From Ophiodon elongatus (taxonomy: Eukaryota; Chordata; Actinopteri; Perciformes; Hexagrammidae): DNA of 64,000 nt. Positions 22,427 through 34,252 of the stretch are shown piece by piece. Position numbers and translations under genes: made by a program. The stretch is from NCBI GenBank assembly GCA_016806645.1, contig JACSYO010001298.1, positions 66,001-130,000 of the forward strand. Direction: 5' to 3'. The notes below the pieces were generated by a model, which made no database searches, was not told the DNA's origin, and saw only the letters and a list, made by a program, of their open reading frames with translations. The first letter of the stretch is position 1. Every line of letters starts with the position of its first letter.

Positions 22427-22543
22427 CTTCTTCTTCTTCTTCTTCTTCTTCTTCTTCTTCTTCTTCTTCTTCTTCTTCTCCTCCTTCTCCTTGAACCGGG
22501 CACCCAGGAGGAGGAGAGCAGCCTCTCGTCGTCTCGTCACCGA
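22311..22543 (+). promoter_or_regulatory. possible upstream promoter and leader exon of map3k14
   Basis: A CCAAT box (GACCAATCAG, 22308-22317) precedes a transcribed-looking segment that includes the (TTC)n array and ends at a plausible donor, CACCGAG|GTAAATG (GT at about 22543). The first map3k14 coding exon begins after a possible acceptor near 24786, so a leader exon must exist somewhere upstream. This is the best candidate I see, but it is speculative. Confidence 0.25.
22399..22480 (+). repeat. (TTC)n microsatellite
   Basis: About 27 TTC triplets, followed by CTCCTTCTCC. This is a long uninterrupted pyrimidine/purine mirror tract of the GAA/TTC class. Confidence 0.95.
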
Positions 22544-22699
22544 GGTAAATGTGCGTTTGAGAAGCCCGGCGGCGTGACTCGTGTGACTCGGTGGTCGGAG
22601 GCGTTCAGGTCACAGAGGAGCAGACAGGAAGTGGAGGGAGTGATGCATCATGGGAGGAGGTTGTGGTTGCGATGGGATCAATGATGTTGGATGATCTGG

Positions 22700-23330
22700 A
22701 AAATAGGGTGTCAGCATAGTGCTAGTTTAAATGTTTATAACAGTGATGATCGATCACACTATTGTCACTTAACCGTGTCAACATGTGTGTCTCCAAAAGA
22801 TCTTGTATAGTTATTTTTTGATAAAAAAAAACATAACTCTTATTAGATATTTATTTAACTTTTTATATTTATCTTTATTTCTTTGCTTGTGCTGCTGCAA
22901 CAAACTGGATCTTATCTTATCTTTCCTTTTGTATCTTTATCTCATGTTTAATTACATGAGATAATAATAATAATAACTATAACTAATTATTTAACTGTTT
23001 TGGATGTATTTTTTATTATTTTTGTCATCTTATCCGTATCTTTATTTAATCTCTACTTATCTTATCGATGTCTTGTCTTAGTTGTTATTGTCTGATATCT
23101 CCAGTTGCTTCACGAGGAGAAAGTCCTGTATTTTACATTTATCCTCCGCGTGGAAACGTCACAATTACAGAGTAGTTTTAGTTTTAGGACTCAGTTCCAA
23201 CATGAACACAGATAAAAAGGAACCAGTGAAAGAAGCCACGTCTCCTCACGGCTCCGGCGGCGAGGGCTTCGGGGTCGTCGCTGTGCGTGGGAAGCGTGTG
23301 TTTTGATCCCCTCCAGTAGTCGCTGTCAAC
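22700..23330. other. intergenic stretch, no gene recognised
   Basis: AT-rich, with a LINE-tail-like segment at about 22860-22930 (GCTTGTGCTGCTGCAACAAA). A small open frame around 23202-23306 (MNTDKKEPVKEATSPHG..) matches nothing I know and lacks supporting splice context. Confidence 0.4.
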
Positions 23331-23369
23331 ATGGCGAGTGTTTGAGGAAGAGAGACCCCGACAGCTGGC

Positions 23370-23640
23370 CCGGCGCGGTGGAAGGCATTCGGCTATTTAT
23401 ACTCACCTTGCCAGGATCGCTGGTGTCTGTTCATTCACGCCCGGCCTCCGCAAATGCCAATTACAAATCTGCTGCTTCTGCTATTCCATTGGCTTAGAGG
23501 AGCCTCTAATATTATCAATTGACACTTAAAACCCGCTGACACCCGGGGAAGTATCGTCATGGTGACAGTGGCAAAACAAATACAACATATCTCCGTAATC
23601 AGAGATCCAATTATTGGATGGATTGTAATCATATTTCGTG
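23370..23640. promoter_or_regulatory. candidate conserved non-coding element upstream of map3k14
   Basis: This is a complex, repeat-free block in an otherwise repeat-rich interval, with homeodomain-like words (CAATTACAAAT, TATCAATTGA) and a CCATTGG. It is proposed as a possible enhancer on composition only. Confidence 0.2.
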
Positions 23641-23751
23641 GTCTCCCGAGGATGAACCCGGAGGACCTTGGTGATCCTCTGAGTTTTCATCACCAGGTCA
23701 GAGTTTATATTAAATATCCACTGAATTATCTCAACATTTGTTGTTCCACGT

Positions 23752-24625
23752 ATTAAAAGTGAGACAAAGTCACCCATTGGTTGGCGGACCGCCGACTCTG
23801 AAGCCTCGAGTTGGGCATTTTGTCCGGCGCCATCTTGGTTTCTGGCCGCCATCTTGGTATTTTGCAACCAGAGGTGACATGAGAGGGCGGAGTCCAACCG
23901 ATCGCTGAATTTTTAGGCGAACCAAAATGTTACAATTACTTTCATGGAGTGAAACAACAGCACATTGTGGAAGGATTAAAGTTGTAAGAAGAAAAAACGG
24001 ACAACTTCCAGACCGAACAACGCCGTGGTAGAGACCTGTCAATCACCTCGTAGCCCCGCCCCTAAAGCATCCCCTGCTTTATGGTCTGTTTGACTCTAAA
24101 TGGACCATAATTTACTAAATGAACATCATGCTGTATTGAAGAAGACTTGAAACTAGAGATTGAGACATAAACTCATGTTTACAATGTTTACTGAGGGAAT
24201 AAATCAAGAGAGAAGTAGAGTCATTTTCTATAGACTTCTATACAACCAGAGGAGTCGCCCCCTGGTGGTCAGGAGAGAGAATGCAGCTTTAACACATGAA
24301 GCTTTGACTTCTATACAACCAGAGGAGTCGCCCCCTGGTGGTCAGGAGAGAGAATGCAGCTTTAACACATGAAGCTTTGACTTCTATACAACCAGAGGAG
24401 TCGCCCCCTGGTGGTCAGGAGAGAGAATGCAGCTTTAACACATGAAGCTTTGACTTCTATACAACCAGAGGAGTCGCCCCCTGGTGGTCAGGAGAGAGAA
24501 TGCAGCTTAAAGACATGAAGCTTTGACTTCTATACAATCAGAGGAGTCGCCCCCTGGTGGTCAGGAGAGAGAATGCAGCTTAAAGACATGAAGCTTTGAC
24601 TTCTATACAACCAGAGGAGTCACAA
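23752..24625 (+). mobile_element. interspersed repeat with a 73-bp internal tandem array, copy 1
   Basis: The body starts near GTCACCCATTGGTTGGCGG, passes GCCATCTTGG words and GTAGCCCCGCCCCTAAAGC, and then enters a tandem array of 73-bp units (CTTCTATACAACCAGAGGAG .. CCCCCTGGTGGTCAGGAGAG) from about 24234 to 24620. Unit starts at 24241, 24314 and 24387 fix the period. The same element recurs at 26160-26800, 57900-58265 (inverted) and 59940-60225. Confidence 0.75.
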
Positions 24626-24819
24626 ATCAACAAACCGAACCGAAAACACAACAACGTATCATACGTATATATCGTTGAGCAATACATCATCACATAGAGG
24701 TAATAGAGGCGTCGCTAACCCTCAGTTGCAGCTTCCTACAGTGCAGTGTGTATGTCCTGATGTGTCTTTGTCCGTCCTCTCGTCCAGTTCTCACAGCGTA
24801 GCTGCACGGCGACGGAGCG

Positions 24820-27800
24820 ATGGCCATACCGCGGATGTTTAACTCCAACACCCCGTTCGTCATCGTGACCGGAGGATCCAAACTCTCTTTTCTCGGCAAA
24901 GAGGACGACGGCCGAGGAGGCGAGGAGGAGAAGGACTCGCTGGTCCAGGCCATCGGGCCTCACCTGAGCCGGGTGATGCAGCGCGGCACGGCTAACCACG
25001 CGGTCGCCGAGGGCCGCGGCGCGACCAAGGAGAACCAATGTGTCTCCATCGTCGCTCAGGCGGAGAGTACGTAGATCAATGAACGTTGTGTGGGAGCAAC
25101 CTCAACGAGTCATTGAGTTATCACTGGAGATATCCATAATAAATATGTATGCAGGGTGGATTTGAGTAAAAACCTCGACGTCTTCTAAACTGGATGTATT
25201 TCTACTTTTAGCATGATATGCTAACACTCACAAGTGTAAGTGTTAGCATGATATGCTAAAGCTCACAAGTGTGAGTGTTAGCATGATATGTTAACGTTCA
25301 CAAGTGTATCACAAATGTGTAAGTGTTAGCATGATATGCTAAAGCTCACAAGTGTGAGTGTTAGCATGATATGCTAACACTCACACGTGTACCTTGAGAG
25401 CACTGAAACTTGCCCACGATAAACGATTCCAAAAACACCAAAGTGGGTGAAAGTGGGCACGAAGAGATGCTAGTGAGGTGCATTATGGGACATGTAGGAT
25501 CCAGGGTGTGTGAAGCCTAACTTATGCCCCGACAGAGGCTATAAGTCAGGATATTTCAACCTCTGCTGCTTTGATTTAAAATAACAAGTTGGCTTTTTTT
25601 CTGTTAGTAAATATGAGAGTTTAGTAAAAACAAAACTTGAATCACTGATGTTAAAGGAGTATTTCAACATTTTGGGAAATATGCTTATTCGCCTTCTGGT
25701 GGAGAAGATTAACTTTGATATCAGTCTGTTAAGTATAAAGGCATTTTCATATTAGGTACCATTGATTCGTATGCCTTCTCATCTAACTCTCTGCCAGAAA
25801 GTTAATATTTCCCTAAATGTTTTGCTTTGAAATGCATACTTCCTCTTCAACCCTCTTTGTAGTATTTGACTGAATGTATTTGTATTTTGGTGTAACGGTT
25901 TCTATAAAGTTACAGCTAAACATTTCTGTGTTTTTAGGAGAAGACTTTCAGGAGTTCAGCCCCACCAACACACAGAGCCCTTACTCGAGATCTCAGCTGC
26001 TCAAGAAGCACAGGTATAAATACACATATACTACACCTGTTACAACACAAACATTTTGAAACATATGTAGAATTTGAAATACCATTTCAAAAATAATCTG
26101 ACCCGCAGATACAAAGATATGTATAATGATGAAAAAAATAAAATAAAGATAGTATCACAGACTGGACATAAGAAGTGGATGTTATGATGTCACCCATTGG
26201 TTAGTGGACTGATGACCTGTCAATCACCTTGTAGCCCCGCCCCTAAAGCATCCCCTGCTTTATGGTGTGTTTGACTCTAAATGGACCATAATTTACTAAA
26301 TGAACATCATGCTGTATTGAAGAAGACTTGAAACTAGAGATTGAGACATAAACTCATGTTTACAATGTTTACTGAGGGAATAAATCAAGAGAGAAGTAGA
26401 GTCATTTTCTATAGACTTCTATACAACCAGAGGAGTCGCCCCCTGGTGGTCAGGAGAGAGAATGCAGCTTTAACACATGAAGCTTTGACTTCTATACAAC
26501 CAGAGGAGTCGCCCCCTGGTGGTCAGGAGAGAATGCAGCTTTAACACATGAAGCTTTGACTTCTATACAACCAGAGGAGTCGCCCCCTGGTGGTCAGGAG
26601 AGAGAATGCAGCTTTAACACATGAAGCTTTGACTTCTATACAACCAGAGGAGTCGCCCCCTGGTGGTCAGGAGAGAGAATGCAGCTTTAACACATGAAGC
26701 TTTGACTTCTATACAACCAGAGGAGTCGCCCCCTGCTGGACATTATAGAGAGTGCAAGTTTAAGGCATTGGCTTCACTCGGCAGGTCGCCGCCTGATTAG
26801 CGTGACGACTCGTATAGACTCTAGTTAACTTCACTTCCTGTTTTATTTAGTATTTAATTGCCCCCATGCTTCCCAGTTTGTTTTACTTCCTGGCATTGTT
26901 TAGTTTCCCCAACAGTTTTATTTTTATTCTATTCTATTACCCCATCAGGCCTCCCTGTACTTATGCTCTGAGCTGCTTCTGTACCCATTTGCCAGATTGT
27001 CACAAGACTAGCTCTCCAGCCATTGTTTGTCCACTAGTGATTTTTCTCAACCTGTTTTCAGATTTTGAGCCTCTTCCTCTGTATTCTCCCCCTATAAGTG
27101 AACCCTTTTGGTTTTTAGATTTACCTTTTGTTTGTCTGGGTAGATTGCTCCGCCAACTGCCTGTTTTGTTTTGTCTCAAGTAAATCTTGTTTTTTTTGGG
27201 ACTTCTACTCTGTTTTTGTGTGATCCCTGCTTTTGAGTCTTCAACCACCCTGAACCTGTTATATATCGTCTGAATTGCAGGTCCCTCAGCATGGAAACTG
27301 CCCTCCTGAGTGACACGGAGGACGAGGACTTCGATGTGGCAACCAAACTCCCGCTCCACCACCTCCAGAGGAAACAACGCAGGAAAACCAGAAGACAGAG
27401 CCAGAGGGACGGGGAGCACCCTCCAATCATCCAGGGTCTGTGGGTGCAGGAGATCGATTGGCTGAAGTCTGCGAGCAGAGAGACGACGTCATCCCCGGCT
27501 GAGATCATACCGCCTCCTCCTCAGTTCACTGACTGCAGCCACGGAGACTCCTGCGTGCACGAAGGCGGTGCAGGAGCAGAGGATGCGTCACTATCAGAGG
27601 ACTGTCACAGATCAGTGGGCGCCGACGACAGAGGAGGCTCTGACTCTGACTGCAGCCTGAATCAGGACTCCGAGTCTGTTTACACTCACGAAAGCGAGTC
27701 AGACTCGTCCTGCGCCGCGGAGGACGGCCCGCAGGCGCCTGACAGTTCTGGAGTTGAAGCCAGAATGTCAAATCTAGCCTTTGATCTGATGCAGGTGTCT

Positions 27801-30800
27801 GGTTTTACCTCCTCCTCTCGTGCAGAGTGGGACTCAGACTCTACAGGGTGTGTGCAAAGCCCGCTGGGAGTTTCAGACTCCAACTCCACCCACAGCCCTG
27901 TGAATGCATCCCAGTGGGCCTTTGGTGTGGATGACATGAGGGATATTGACACGGTTTTGGGCGGCCTGAGAGGCAGAGTGACACGGCTGCCAAGGCTCTT
28001 TGTCTCACCTTTCTTTAGAGACTTGATCAAACAGACTCTGAACGACTGGGAGAGCAGCACGCCTGTGAATGAAGGACTCATATTTCATCATGTGAGACAT
28101 TTACATTCACTTTATTATCACCGTCTGCTATTAATATGCCTACCTATGCCTTAATCCCATTAGAATCTATGGACACCAAACACTGTAAAGGTTTCAACCA
28201 TGCACTTTTATCAACACCACAATCAGTGGCGGAAAAAGTTTGTAATTTTAATTTTGAAAGGTTTAGAAATCACACTTCCATGAAGGTGTTTGGGGACTCA
28301 CTGGAGGGTTAACGGTGGAAGCAGCAGAGACCAAGGTGTTGTCATTTTTAGTCCCTAGTATGGGTCAAGCTCCAAAAATGCTGCTTCCTACGTTTCCCAA
28401 ATTTCAACCTGTCTTCAATCCAATTTCTGGTCACTTGTCAAATTTTACTCACTTTTAGCTCTGTTTTTGGTCTCCACCACCTCCTGAGGGAAACACCAGT
28501 CTCTTTAGCTGCTAAATGCTCCACTATGTTCACAAGCTAGTCTCTGACTGAGTCTGTCTGCTGCTTGCTGCTGAGAAGGTAGTGCACAGAAACAAAACAG
28601 TTCATATTTGGGCCGTAAAATCACAACGAAGCTCTCAAATATACTAAAACGCTTCATAGTTTTGAGAGAAACTAAGTCAAGTCTTTGGATTTGTCTCCAT
28701 GAACAACCTCTTTCACATTACTCATGGTGATTCGATCATACGTTTGTGTACATTTTTGATTAAAGCGGCTTTACTTGAAGTAAAAGTACCTCAACATTGT
28801 ACTTACTGCACTTACTGTTTCTTAAAGCAGGTATTTGTCCTTATAGACTACAGACAGGAAACACCTGTCGTGACATCACTGATCGGGTTGTGGCCCAATG
28901 CTTTTCTGATTGTGTGTTGATTTAGCCTTCTGCTCTGGCATCCTTCAGCAACTTCAGCCCAGCAGCTGTCAGTACAGGGAGGGAGAGGAGTACTGCGTCC
29001 TTCATCACATCCAGAACGGCTCGTACGGGGACGTCTTCTGTGTCCGGGACAAAAGCACGGGATTCAAATGCGCTGCCAAGAGGGTAAGCCAAGAAAGAGT
29101 GAGTCATTCATTGAACAAAAAAATGTCCAGATGTGCAGATCCTCCCAAAGTCTTCTGCTCCTCAACGCCGAGGTGGTGATTGAGTTAAAAGTGACTGAAG
29201 CACATTGTTGTCCGCTGATCTCAGATCCCACTGAGTCACTTCAGCAGCGAGGAGGTGAGCACGTGGAGCGCTCTCGACTCTCCTCGCGTCGTGGAGCTCT
29301 TCGGGGCCGTGAGGGAGGGCCTCAACGTCGTGCTCTTCATGGACCTGAAGCCAGGTAAACTTTCTTCAGTCTCAACAATAAATGTATATTCAGTGTATTC
29401 GCTCACTGCAATGAATTGCAGTGTTAAAAGTAAAGATTTGTCCAAAACTTCTTCAGCATGTCTGGCCCAGCTTCTCAAGGAGATGAACTCCCTTCCTGAG
29501 GATTTGGCCCTGCACTACCTCCACCAGTCACTGGGGGCACTAGAGCACCTGCACCACAGAAAGATCCTTCACCTGGATGTCAAAGGTATGTTCTTAATAC
29601 TTTGTATATATATTTTTACTTTTTTAGGGCAACAGATCCCCTTTACACAAGTGCAATTTCTGAGGTACTTGTATTTGAGTATTTTAATTGTATGTTATTT
29701 GTAGGTAGTGTGCTAATTGAGAGATCCTTTCCAACCACTTTACACAGACTCAATATGCAATATGCAATATAAGATTTCATGGATGCGAGCCACAATAAGG
29801 CCACTCACACAACTACAAAAAGCAACAACTACGCCCTGCAACAGAATATGCACAGCACACTCGCCTCTCAGACCTCGGATCGGCTTCTTCTAGTTGCCGT
29901 CCTGGTGTTCAAGAAGAGAGAGACAACGTCCTGCTTCACTCCAGGTTCTCACGAAAGGCACTCGAGCAAATTTGTCCAAAAGGGTCCATTTACGTCCACA
30001 AACAGACGTGTGTTGTCACCACTAACCACAATTGCCATTTTCTTTTTTTCTGGTCAATTGCTCCTATTCTACTACTATGGTGGAGACCAAAAACAGAGCT
30101 AAAAGAGAGAGACTATTGCACATATATTTGTCAGCATGTTGCTCCGTGTCTGCTGGATGGGCAACGGTTTGCTCACTTTTTAGGTGAAAATATGTCATAT
30201 ATTTGACAGCTATAGTTATTTAGCAGATTATGATATATATAAACAACCTCATCCATCCAAACTAGCGGTGACTACAGGGTTTACACACCCTGTACAGCTG
30301 TGATGTTCTGTACCTTTAAGGCCTTTTACTTGTAGTGTGGTACCTTTATGTTTACTTTCAAAGGATCGGAAAACTTCCATGCAGTCTTTTTAAAGAGCTT
30401 CGTTATTGTTGATATACATACATTTGGATTCCGCTTGTTTAGTCTGTTGTGAGAACTCGCAGTAGCAGATTTGATATTATCCGCCGTGGTAGAAAGAGGA
30501 AGGCCAGTAAAGCTGCTGGTTCCACTGTCAGATCGCATCCCCAGTGTCGATACCTAATCCTGGACTGGCACCTCACCCCTAAACCCTCGGTAATCCCCCG
30601 CTGAGAGGATTAAAGAGGAAGGGGCTCGCTCAGCCAATAAACATTAAATTAACCCGTCTCATCAAATCAGATCTCCATGAAGAAGACGACGTTCCTTTAC
30701 CTCCAGACGGCTTTGGCCTCCCGTGAACCCGTCGCTCTGACAGCCTCCTGATTTCTCATTCAACTGGTTCATGAATGAAAACCAATGAAAACAAGCTGTC

Positions 30801-33800
30801 CCACTAAATCCGACGTGTTGATTTTATTCCAGTTGACAATGTGCTGCTGTCTGCGGACTGCAGAGACACGTTCCTCTGTGACTTCGGTCTCTCAGAGACA
30901 GTAGACGACAATGGATGGAGCACCAACGCATTCAGGGGTGAGTAAAGTCTAACAAGTCAGAGATAGGCTTTACACCAGATATTGATATGTACTGATCACA
31001 CTACTGGACTTGGTTTAATTAACTGGAAAGGTTCAGTGTGTAGGATTTAGTGGCATCTAGTGACCCCTCTGCTCAAACCTCCCTTTCTAAGCGTGTTGGA
31101 GAACTACGGTGGCCTTCAGGTAACCTAAAAACATTAAAAGGCTATCTCTAGATCCAGTGTTTGGTTTGTCCGTTCTGGGCTAAAGTTAGCTAATCAGTAT
31201 TAGCCACCGGAAGCTACCGGTCATACCAGACCAAGTGAGGGTGGAGCAGCAAAACCACTGAGTGTGTTGAACTGAACTGAACTGTTTTTGTTTCTTATGA
31301 ATTTTTTTTTTTTTTTGTAAAATAAAGAATGTGTTTTTTTCCACAAAAGTCACATAGACTTGCTTAAAGTCATGGACTCCAAAACCAACAGGATAATTAA
31401 AGGGGTAAAGATTGGAGGCTTTCAAGAGTCATTTTACAAAATGGTCTATCTAAACTTAATATGTATACACAGAAAACACATGCTCCTACAGCCTCAGAAA
31501 AGCAGAATTAAGATGAATTTGGTGTTCTGTGGATGTAGGAGCCGCCTTACCCGGCACAGAGACCCACATGGCCCCCGAGGTGGCTCGAGGGGATCAACTG
31601 TGTGCCAAGGTGGATGTGTGGAGCAGCTGTTGTATGCTACTGCACATGCTCAACGGATGCCACCCATGGATACGCTACTACTCCCATCCACTGTGTCTCC
31701 AGGTGAGGGTCTCCTTCCCCTTTAATGGAAGGTGTGATGTGCTCTGGGGGTTTTCTCACATTTGCTGCCGTGTGTGGTTGTCAGATTGTCAACGAGCCTC
31801 CTCCTCTGTGGGAGGTGCCGTCCAACTGCAACAACTTCACGGCCAAGGTGTTCAGGGCCGGACTCCAGAAGGATCCGGACAGACGAGCATCGGCGAAGGA
31901 GCTCCGGAGGAAGACCACTAAGGCCCTCAGAGCAGGTCGATGTGTTACATGTTCAAGAATCATCTTATAATGTAATTTATTCATTCTTTTTTACCTTTAT
32001 CCTTGAACCATGAAAAAATCGTGCAAGTACTTTTTCCGTAATCCTGCTGACGACCAGAAAAACAAACCGTATCATAAAAACATAAACCTCTTAGTGTGGG
32101 TACGAATATCAAGCAATACTGGAATAATATATAAAAATGTTTACGTAGAAAACTAAAAATTACAGACAGAACAGAAAACCACAACAGAATAATAACAACA
32201 ATATTCATGGTATTATATTGAATATATGGAATATCAAGGTGCCTGGTCATGCAAAGCTGTAAAAGGTAGCGGTCAAATTGTGAATTATATTCTAAAACAA
32301 ACATTTTAAAGAGGTTTAAATAGGTGTAATGTGATCGCAGCTCTTTGTTATAGTTTTGTACACTCTGCCTTAACCTTTTTGAGTGAGGCGGGTAAAAAGT
32401 GATTTGCACTAATTAAGATAAACGAAAATACAGGAGTGTAGTATACAGGAAGGTGGATCCTTTGCAATGTTAACATGATTAATCAGAAATACACTGAAAA
32501 CTGGTTGCCATTCAGAAGTATACCACGGTCTGTTGGTTGGTGTGGAAGGTATAGCTGGGTGTCCTCAACAAAATACAATTCAAGAAGACCCCATGGCAGT
32601 AGATAACATGGTAGAGGGAAAGTGAAATAGGACCCAGGATCGTGCCTTGAGGCACTCCAAAACCCGATTGTCGATATAATCTCAGAATTGTCTTGTTTTT
32701 TAGGAATGAAAACACTGCGACAGCCAAACATTCTCAATCTCAAGTACCTCACTGTTATCTGCATCACTGAGGTCTATGAATCTGCTCCCCAGTTGGAGGT
32801 CTGAGCCTCTGGTCCGTCAAAAGTGCCTGCGAGAAGCTGCAGGACGACGAGAGCCAGAATGAGGACACGCCCGGCTCTTTGGCACCTGGGATCAACCCGA
32901 CGAAACCATCGGCCACGATGTACTGGGTCAGCCCCTGGAGGACGACGGCAGTGGACGAGGACAGCAATGACTGGAGAGACTCGGACCGAGACTCTGAGGC
33001 GGAGACGGACTCCCTCACCGGGGAGTGGGAGTCCCGGCCTAAATGGCTGCAGGACGATTACTCTGCCAACGGGAAGGACTGGGACACCGGCTCTGATTCA
33101 GAGGTCGACATTTACATGGCGGAGGAGGAACATGTTCAGGGGAAGTGGCTGAAGAGTGACAGGGACTACGAGGGGGACTGGGAAGAGGAAGGCGAGGAAG
33201 AGGAAGAGGAGGAGGAGGAAGAAGAGTGGGACTCGTCGGTGGCTACAGAGTATCTCCGTGCTCTCCGAGGCATTTTCCCTCTGCTGCAAAAAGGCCAACA
33301 GACAAATGACAATTCATGGGGATCAGAGCCAGAGCTGGAATACCTCCGAGACGGTGAGTCAGACAAAATGTTCCAGAATCACTTCGTCTGATGCAACAAC
33401 ATTTTATTAACACAACCTGAACCCCAACTGAACAGTTGAGTTGGTCAACTTACCAGTAGATAATGCCTCATTTGCATATTTAAACATAACACTTGAGAAA
33501 ACTTGTAACACAATAAATCCTCCTCTTAATGTGAGTGATGAACTGGTGAAGTTTCATGGTGATATCTACTCATTAATGTTTTGACCCTCTTCACCTGTAG
33601 AGTCTTCTTCATGTCTGTAATTTAACTAAACATCTCTTTAATAAATGAGTTTGTTCTCAGACTCTGATCCAGAAATCTCCACTTCAGTAGCTCTTACATC
33701 ACCAAACTTTACTCTTTACTTCTGGAAGAGATTCTGGAGCTTTCTACAGAGGGGTTTGTTCACATAGCATTCAGAGCCTCATTCATATAACATTTTAGTA

Positions 33801-34209
33801 CTTTTTCTTTTAATGGCTGACAGTATTTTCTGATACAAAGAGAAATCTAAAATTCTCTCTCTAAAAACCTTTGACTCTAATATGTCAACAAAATGAAACA
33901 AGGATTTATCCAATGCTCATATATATGTTCTGGAAATTCATGCACTTCAGAACAATTGTAATGCAAAAAAGATTTGCTTCAATGTAAATAATCATCCGGT
34001 GAAGTTTGGCCCTGAAACCTGTCAGCACACTGGCGTTGTCCTGTAATCCTTTAACAGGATGGAAACACGTTGCTTGGTCCTAAACATGATATGTTGTTCC
34101 TCACTAGAGGCGGCGATCGGCACCACAATCCAGACCCCGTCCCCCGAACCCCGAGACGACCCTCCGTCCTGTTTCAGCTGCTCCGACTCGTCGCAGACGG
34201 CCTCAGAGA

Positions 34210-34252
<43 letters not shown>

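Noticed and set aside
22315..22577. Leu-, Phe- and Arg/Lys-repeat reading frames
   Set aside because: They are the three forward and reverse readings of (TTC)n.
24234..24620. Regular direct repeats that could suggest a CRISPR array
   Set aside because: Units are contiguous 73-bp tandem copies without unique spacers, in a vertebrate genome; they belong to an interspersed element.
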